From Woeseiaceae bacterium (GTDB lineage Bacteria > Pseudomonadota > Gammaproteobacteria > Steroidobacterales > Woeseiaceae): DNA of 36,803 bases. The position numbers and the translations under genes are program-made. A model generated the notes under the pieces. The model ran no database searches and had not been told where the DNA came from. It saw only the letters and a program-made list of their open reading frames with translations. The stretch covers positions 1 to 36,803 of the forward strand of contig JANQPG010000039.1 of assembly GCA_028289545.1 (NCBI GenBank), given 5' to 3'. Position 1 is the first letter of the stretch; each line of letters opens with the position of its first letter. Of this stretch, positions 32,461 through 36,803 are shown piece after piece.

Positions 32461-32605
32461 TCGACCCTGCCGCGTTCACCAGCCGTCGATCATCCATAGC
32501 GAAGGGTGCTGGAGAGTTATCGGAGAGTATCGAGGCCGATCCCTCGAGTTTGTCGTACGAACAGTCGACTATGAAGCTCTGAAGGACAAAGGATCGAACG
32601 ACTGA
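32453..32605 (+). CDS. Possible small ORF, DUF1488-like remnant
   Basis: A short frame ending at TGA 32603-32605 reads SIIHSEGCWRVIGEYRGRS, then LEFVVRTVDYEALKDKG. The pattern of a Gly-Arg turn, a hydrophobic strand and xxEALxD resembles DUF1488 proteins, but only the core is present. The first start in frame is TTG 32453, inside the palindrome; no ribosome site is seen. It could be a remnant or chance. Confidence 0.25.
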   Translation: MCGRPCRVHQPSIIHSEGCWRVIGEYRGRSLEFVVRTVDYEALKDKGSND

Positions 32606-32621
32606 CGCATTGGCGCGTCAG
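32602..32621. terminator. Hairpin at the end of the membrane protein gene
   Basis: CTGACGC-ATTGGC-GCGTCAG is a perfect 7-bp stem with a 6-base loop, overlapping the membrane protein's stop codon. The downstream minus strand reads TCGTTCG, a poor U tract. Confidence 0.35.
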
Positions 32622-33601
32622 CCACTACCCTCTAGCGAACCTATTTCCTTCACGACCGAATCGGTGATGTCGCCCATGGCGTCGTCCAGCGCAGTCAGCA
32701 CCGTGTCGATCGTGAGCGCACCCGAAGCAAGATCAACCGTTTTCGACACCGTACGGGTCTTGTCCAACAGCTGCCGCGACGAACCCGCAAGGTTCGACAT
32801 GATCATGCGCCACTCAACACCAATCTCATGCCTGCTGCCCTCCTCCGGCAGGCGTATCGAAGGATGCAGCATCAGGTTCGCTACGCCGTCCAGCTCAGCC
32901 GCCTTCACGGCTTCGTGCCGGACCTTGTGATCCTTACCCATAATCCGATCCTTGCCGTCCCAGTCGACTACGACAGTCTGTACGCCGAGCCGCTCACCGA
33001 GCGCCTTCGCAAGCGCTTCCTCCGTCTGTGACACCATCGAGAAAAAACGCGGAAGCGTGTCCTCCGACTCGAACCGGGTTGCCAACGATTTCAGCCCTTC
33101 CGGAGGATGCGCCGACAGGCGACGGTGAAGAATCGAATCCAGATGTGGCGCCCCGGACGGCGCCCAGTGAAGATCGTGAAAGGTGCTGACTATGCCGAGT
33201 TTGTAGTCCTCCGAGAAGTTTGCCTCCGCAAGACGATCGACGTTCGCAAACTTGAGCCTGGGATAGCTCCCTCTCCACAGCCATTCGATCACGACGAAAT
33301 GCAACAACATGAGAAAGCCGTAAAAGAAGGCGATTGTCACTGCCGCGTTCAAGAGTCCTCTCTGCAGGAGCACAACGACGAACATGAGCGCGGCAACCAT
33401 TGCGCCGAACGGCGTCCAGAGAAAACCCGAGATAACGAGCAGCAACACGATGGGGACCGTAATCGCAAACATCCAGGCGCTCGGATCGATCACGACGGCG
33501 TTGAAGGCGAAGCCCGGAACCAGGCTGCACACCGCCAGCACCAACCAACCTGCTAGAAGACGGCCGCCCTCCGGCCTGGTTTTGTTCTCGTTCTTATTCA
33601 T
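32618..33601 (-). CDS. Hypothetical membrane protein with four N-terminal helices
   Basis: Not recognised. It has 327 residues from ATG 33601. Four hydrophobic helices lie in the first 110 residues (AGWLVLAVCSLVPGFAFNAV, MFAITVPIVLLLVISGFLW, MVAALMFVVVLLQ, AAVTIAFFYGFLMLLHFVVIEWLW). The remaining 215 residues are soluble and rich in charged residues, with LGVQTVVVDWDGKDRIMGKDHKVRHEAV near the middle. The C-terminal end (ALTIDTVLTALDDAMGDITDSVVKEIGSL) is probably helical. The open frame upstream of 33601 is Cys-rich and not convincing. It is divergent from the Crp-fold regulator. Confidence 0.7.
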   Translation of the reverse strand: MNKNENKTRPEGGRLLAGWLVLAVCSLVPGFAFNAVVIDPSAWMFAITVPIVLLLVISGFLWTPFGAMVAALMFVVVLLQRGLLNAAVTIAFFYGFLMLLHFVVIEWLWRGSYPRLKFANVDRLAEANFSEDYKLGIVSTFHDLHWAPSGAPHLDSILHRRLSAHPPEGLKSLATRFESEDTLPRFFSMVSQTEEALAKALGERLGVQTVVVDWDGKDRIMGKDHKVRHEAVKAAELDGVANLMLHPSIRLPEEGSRHEIGVEWRMIMSNLAGSSRQLLDKTRTVSKTVDLASGALTIDTVLTALDDAMGDITDSVVKEIGSLEGSG

Positions 33602-33754
33602 TTGAGCCCCGCAATCCGCTGCAGCGGAGTTTCGGCTACGCCCGTGGCCAAGCGTGTCGAGGACTGACGCAATGATACACATGCCATGCGCGCAATACGA
33701 CTCACTACAACCTGTATATTTCGGCAAGCTATTGCACAAGCAGGCGAGATCGGC

Positions 33755-34345
33755 ATGACCCCAATAGAAACGTTGAAAATGGATATCGAGTCACAAGGTG
33801 TGGCGCTTAGCTCGCGTGCCTGGGCCTCACTATGCCGGTCATTTGCCGAAACGCGCACGAGTGCCGGAGACTGTATCTACACTCAGAACCACATTGGTGA
33901 TCACTGGCTGTTCCTGACGGAGGGAGTGGCCGGATCGCGCCAGAACAACGTCGACGGCAGCCTGTCGATAGCGCGCTTCTTTGAAGCCGGCGACTTCTGC
34001 GCAAACCTGACGAGCACCTGGAAGAAAGACTACTCCAGTGATGACCTGGTTGCGCTCACCGATGTCGCGGGCGTCGAGATTCCCGATCAAGTGTTCCGCA
34101 ACGAGTTTCTGAACGGCGATGAATTCGGCCTGTTTCTGCGGCTCAAACTGATGGCGACTCTGTGTTTCGACAAAGAAGTCATTTGCATAAAGACAAACGC
34201 CAGCACGGAAGCCCGCTACGCATTCCTCGAACAACAGCACCGTAACGTTGTCGACCGGGTGCAGCAAAAAGATGTTGCGGCGTTCCTTGGAATTACACCA
34301 CAGGGATTGAGCAGATTCCTGAGGAAACGATCCCGTAACGGTTAA
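33755..34345 (+). CDS. Crp/Fnr-fold transcriptional regulator
   Basis: A 196-residue protein from ATG 33755. The N-terminal two thirds follow the cyclic-nucleotide-binding jelly roll (SAGDCIYTQNHIGDHWLFLTEGVAGSRQ, ARFFEAGDFCANL), and the C-terminus has a helix-turn-helix VQQKDVAAFLGITPQGLSRFLRKR. The phosphate-binding cassette of true cAMP receptors is not visible, so another effector or none is likely. The usual C-terminal wing is short. It lies 74 bases upstream of the CocE hydrolase on the same strand and may control it. A longer open frame begins at 33686 but lacks homology. Confidence 0.8.
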   Translation: MTPIETLKMDIESQGVALSSRAWASLCRSFAETRTSAGDCIYTQNHIGDHWLFLTEGVAGSRQNNVDGSLSIARFFEAGDFCANLTSTWKKDYSSDDLVALTDVAGVEIPDQVFRNEFLNGDEFGLFLRLKLMATLCFDKEVICIKTNASTEARYAFLEQQHRNVVDRVQQKDVAAFLGITPQGLSRFLRKRSRNG

Positions 34346-34419
34346 CCTGGGTTAAGTGGCCATCGCCAGCCAGCTGCTAGCATCTCGCGTGTATCCGATG
34401 CCGCGAGGAGGCAGGCGAA

Positions 34420-36165
34420 GTGTCATTGTCAGCGATAAAGGCCGCCTGGCCGGTGCTAAGCCAAGCATTGAAGTCAGGACAGCTATTCAAGCCGCAATGC
34501 GAACTCGTCGAACCGAATCCCGATATCGCAGCGTATTACGACGTCGAAATCCCGATTAGCGAAGGCTTCTCACTGACCGCGAATATCTTCCGTTCAGTGA
34601 GTAGAGATAGGTCGGGGCAAAAATCGCCGGTCGTAATGTGTGCGCATCCTTATGACAATCACGTGACTCCCGCCCTGAATCGAACTCCGCTTGGCGGCCC
34701 GCCACAACAGTACCGCCTGCTGCCGCAGGCGGGCGGGCCGCCGCGCTTTTCGACCCTTACGAGCTGGGAATCGCCGGACCCGAATTTCTGGGTGCCGGCA
34801 GGTTACTCGCTCGTTAACCTCAACCTGCCTGGCTTTGCGAACAGTGGCGGTCCCGCGTCGATCATGTCGGCTCATCAGGGCAAGTGTTACCGGGAAGCCA
34901 TCGAATGGGTGGGAAAACAGGACTGGTGTACGGGTGCTGTAGGCCTTTGTGGCGTCAGTTTTTTGTGCATCAGCCAGTATCTGGCCGCGGCGCCGCCCGA
35001 TGGAGACAGCACACCGGAGGCACTGAAGTGCATAATCCCGTGGGAGGGTGTATCGGATCTCTATCAGGACCTGGCCTGCCGCGGGGGCGTGCCGGACACT
35101 GGGTTTCTGAATTTCTGGTGGCATACTGAAGTCGTCGGCCCGATGAACAATACGCTGGCGGACTACCTGTCGACAGAAGAAGCAATACCGCCGGACCTGC
35201 TGGACATCCATCCCTTCTACGATAGCTACTGGAAGGCGAAATCCCCTCCGTTGGAGAACATCCGCGTCCCTATGTTGCTGTGCGCCTCGTTTTCCGACCA
35301 CGAGCTGCACACGTTCGGCTCGTTTCGCGCGTTTGAAAAGGCCCGTTCGAAAGACAAATGGCTGTACACACATCGAAACGGCAAATGGTCCGAGTTCTAC
35401 AGTCCCGATTGCACAGCCTTGCAGAAAGAGTTCATGGACCACTTCCTGAAAGGCGAGACCACGGGTTTCGAAGATAGAGCCCCGGTGCGACTCGAGGTAC
35501 GGTCCGCGGCGGACACGGTGAAGGAGGTTCGCTGGGAAAGCAGCTGGCCGCTCACGGGTACCGTTTACACGCCATTGTTCCTGCAAAACTCCAGGGGCCT
35601 GGGGCGAAAACCCGCGGACCGCCCGGTGGAGCTGACTTACGATGGCAAGACCGGGGGCGCCGAGTTTTATTACCTGTTCGAAAAAGACACGGAGCTGAGC
35701 GGTTACATCAAGCTCAAAATTTGGGTTGAGGTTCGCGCAACAAACGCGAGCACGCCGGATGACATGGTGCTGTGCTGCTATGTCGACAAGCGGGACAAGG
35801 CGGGGCGATCGGTCCGATTCAACGGCGCCGTAGGGCAACGCGAGGATATGGTGACACGCGGCTACGGGCGTGCCGCGCGGAGAGCCCTGGACCCGGTGGC
35901 TTCCAGGCCCTTTCACCCCGTGCCTCTCGGCGCCAGGCACGAGCCGATTTCAGGAGGAGAGATCGTACCGCTGGAGATCGCATTTTGCCCAAGCAGCACG
36001 TTTTTCGAATCCGGTGAACGGCTTGTCCTCATCGTGTCCGCAACCGACAGCGTCCATGCGCCAATTTTTCGCAAAGACACTCGCATCAACAGTGGAAAAC
36101 ACGTTCTGCACTATGGCGGAGAGTACGATTCCCACCTGCTGATCCCGGTTATCGACGACAAGTAG
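34420..36165 (+). CDS. CocE/NonD family hydrolase (S15-type)
   Basis: A 581-residue alpha/beta hydrolase. VVMCAHPYD opens the fold, the nucleophile is Ser180 in GLCGVSFLC, Asp lies in SFSDHELH and His in YTHRNGKW. The C-terminal jelly-roll-like domain (from about 370, FLQNSRGLGRKPADRPVELTY on) is the X-Pro dipeptidyl peptidase C-terminal domain. Relatives cleave cocaine esters, glutaryl-7-ACA or X-Pro peptides; the substrate here is unknown. GTG 34420 is supported by GAGGAGG upstream. No signal peptide is seen, so the enzyme is probably cytoplasmic. Confidence 0.9.
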   Translation: MSLSAIKAAWPVLSQALKSGQLFKPQCELVEPNPDIAAYYDVEIPISEGFSLTANIFRSVSRDRSGQKSPVVMCAHPYDNHVTPALNRTPLGGPPQQYRLLPQAGGPPRFSTLTSWESPDPNFWVPAGYSLVNLNLPGFANSGGPASIMSAHQGKCYREAIEWVGKQDWCTGAVGLCGVSFLCISQYLAAAPPDGDSTPEALKCIIPWEGVSDLYQDLACRGGVPDTGFLNFWWHTEVVGPMNNTLADYLSTEEAIPPDLLDIHPFYDSYWKAKSPPLENIRVPMLLCASFSDHELHTFGSFRAFEKARSKDKWLYTHRNGKWSEFYSPDCTALQKEFMDHFLKGETTGFEDRAPVRLEVRSAADTVKEVRWESSWPLTGTVYTPLFLQNSRGLGRKPADRPVELTYDGKTGGAEFYYLFEKDTELSGYIKLKIWVEVRATNASTPDDMVLCCYVDKRDKAGRSVRFNGAVGQREDMVTRGYGRAARRALDPVASRPFHPVPLGARHEPISGGEIVPLEIAFCPSSTFFESGERLVLIVSATDSVHAPIFRKDTRINSGKHVLHYGGEYDSHLLIPVIDDK

Positions 36166-36277
36166 AGCAACGGCGGTATCCCGCTGACGGCGCTGAGACC
36201 GACCAGGCACAATGACGATCAGCACCGCTGGGGTACACTACGATCCTGCTGCGTCAGCAAACGTACAGGAAACGCCG

Positions 36278-36676
36278 ATGAAACTGACCGTGCTTCTAGC
36301 CGCAATAGCAATCGCTTCATTCGGCGCCCTGATCTTTGGCCCCGAGTACTTTGTACGATATCGAATCGGTGGGCTACCGATCCTGAACGCAATAACCGCT
36401 ATCGGCCTGTGCACCGCAAGCGCCGCCGCCATTCGGCTGAGCCCGGGTGGCAGCATACTTCAGGCGCTGTCCGTTGCGGCCCTTGTCGCCTCGATCCTGT
36501 GGCTGCCGTTGTCGATTGGCCTGGCCGGCAATCTCAGGCTCAACTTCAGCGGGGTTCGGGGCGACACGTGGATCTGGATGAACTTCTTTACGTTTCCTAT
36601 CGTCCTGATCACGTTTGCTTGGGCGCTGCTTCGATCTGCATTGGTGCACGTGACTTCCCGGCGCAAGCGTTTGTAA
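36278..36676 (+). CDS. Hypothetical four-helix membrane protein
   Basis: Not recognised. It has 132 residues from ATG 36278 with about four hydrophobic helices (LTVLLAAIAIASFGALIF, ILNAITAIGLCTASAAAI, ALSVAALVASILWLPLSIGL, MNFFTFPIVLITFAWALL) and a basic C-terminus (SRRKRL) that would stay in the cytoplasm. AGGAAA precedes this ATG, which is preferred over ATG 36212. Function unknown. Confidence 0.65.
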   Translation: MKLTVLLAAIAIASFGALIFGPEYFVRYRIGGLPILNAITAIGLCTASAAAIRLSPGGSILQALSVAALVASILWLPLSIGLAGNLRLNFSGVRGDTWIWMNFFTFPIVLITFAWALLRSALVHVTSRRKRL

Positions 36677-36765
36677 AGCGTGTCGCGAAACCTTCGCTCT
36701 TCGGGCTTGTCGTATGCCATCCAACCCGACGGAACGACCCCTTCGATACGAGGACGTTGAGCGAA

Positions 36766-36803
36766 ATGAATCCCATCACCAAAGGTATTGTGTTCGGAAC
36801 GGC
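36766..36803 (+). CDS. Start of a gene cut by the window edge
   Basis: ATG 36766 opens a frame MNPITKGIVFGT that runs off the window. AGGA lies 12 bases upstream. Too short to identify. Confidence 0.35.
   Translation, partial: MNPITKGIVFGT

Noticed and set aside
1..36803. CRISPR array, insertion sequence, integrase or phage structural genes
   Set aside because: No regularly spaced repeats, transposase, recombinase or phage structural protein was seen in any frame.

Overview
The window looks like a chromosomal stretch of a GC-rich, aerobic gammaproteobacterium. The protein types suggest a marine or sediment heterotroph, perhaps of the Woeseiales/Steroidobacterales kind, but that placement is inference; no rRNA or other marker gene is present. 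The clues are a CrbS/MxtR-type hybrid kinase beside an acetate-type symporter, an Lrp regulator divergent from a leucine dehydrogenase/branched-chain keto acid dehydrogenase operon, an Ada/AlkB repair operon, and many acyl-CoA and hydrolase genes.

Region by region. 1-5.8 kb: the end of an acyl-CoA dehydrogenase, a VOC protein, a Rieske ferredoxin on the opposite strand, an acyl-CoA ligase flanked by two ABM-fold paralogues, and a lipoprotein penicillin-acylase-type Ntn hydrolase. 5.8-7.0 kb: a class A beta-lactamase with a Tat-like leader and a DUF427 protein, convergent with the acylase. 7.0-12.3 kb: an Lrp regulator divergent from leucine dehydrogenase, E1 alpha, E1 beta and E2 (branched-chain amino acid catabolism); no E3 gene is present. 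12.3-18.3 kb: a solute-binding protein, an FAD oxidoreductase with a DUF3429 membrane protein, a glutathione peroxidase/DUF2256/Nei oxidative-damage group, and three unrecognised membrane-anchored proteins. 18.4-24.2 kb: a two-subunit Na+/acetate-type symporter divergent from an SSS-domain hybrid histidine kinase (CrbS-like).

24.2-31 kb is the accessory part. It holds an orphan ThsB-like (Thoeris) TIR protein, 450 bases of AT-richer, hairpin-rich DNA without a recognisable gene, a DUF1778/GNAT toxin-antitoxin pair with a well-formed promoter and operator, a tightly overlapping ada / 2OG-Fe(II) oxygenase / alkB adaptive-response operon, two small exported or anchored proteins, and a HigBA-type toxin-antitoxin pair whose toxin is broken by a one-base frameshift in a homopolymer.

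31-36.8 kb: a MarR regulator followed by two overlapping hotdog (DUF4442-type) genes under a 34-bp palindrome with perfect 15-bp arms, a four-helix membrane protein of unknown role, a Crp-fold regulator ahead of a CocE/NonD hydrolase, a small membrane protein, and the start of one more gene at the window edge.

The most interesting items are the ThsB-like protein without a ThsA partner and its unexplained structured flank, the frameshifted HigB, and the undescribed-role oxygenase embedded between ada and alkB. No tRNA, rRNA, CRISPR array or complete insertion sequence was found.
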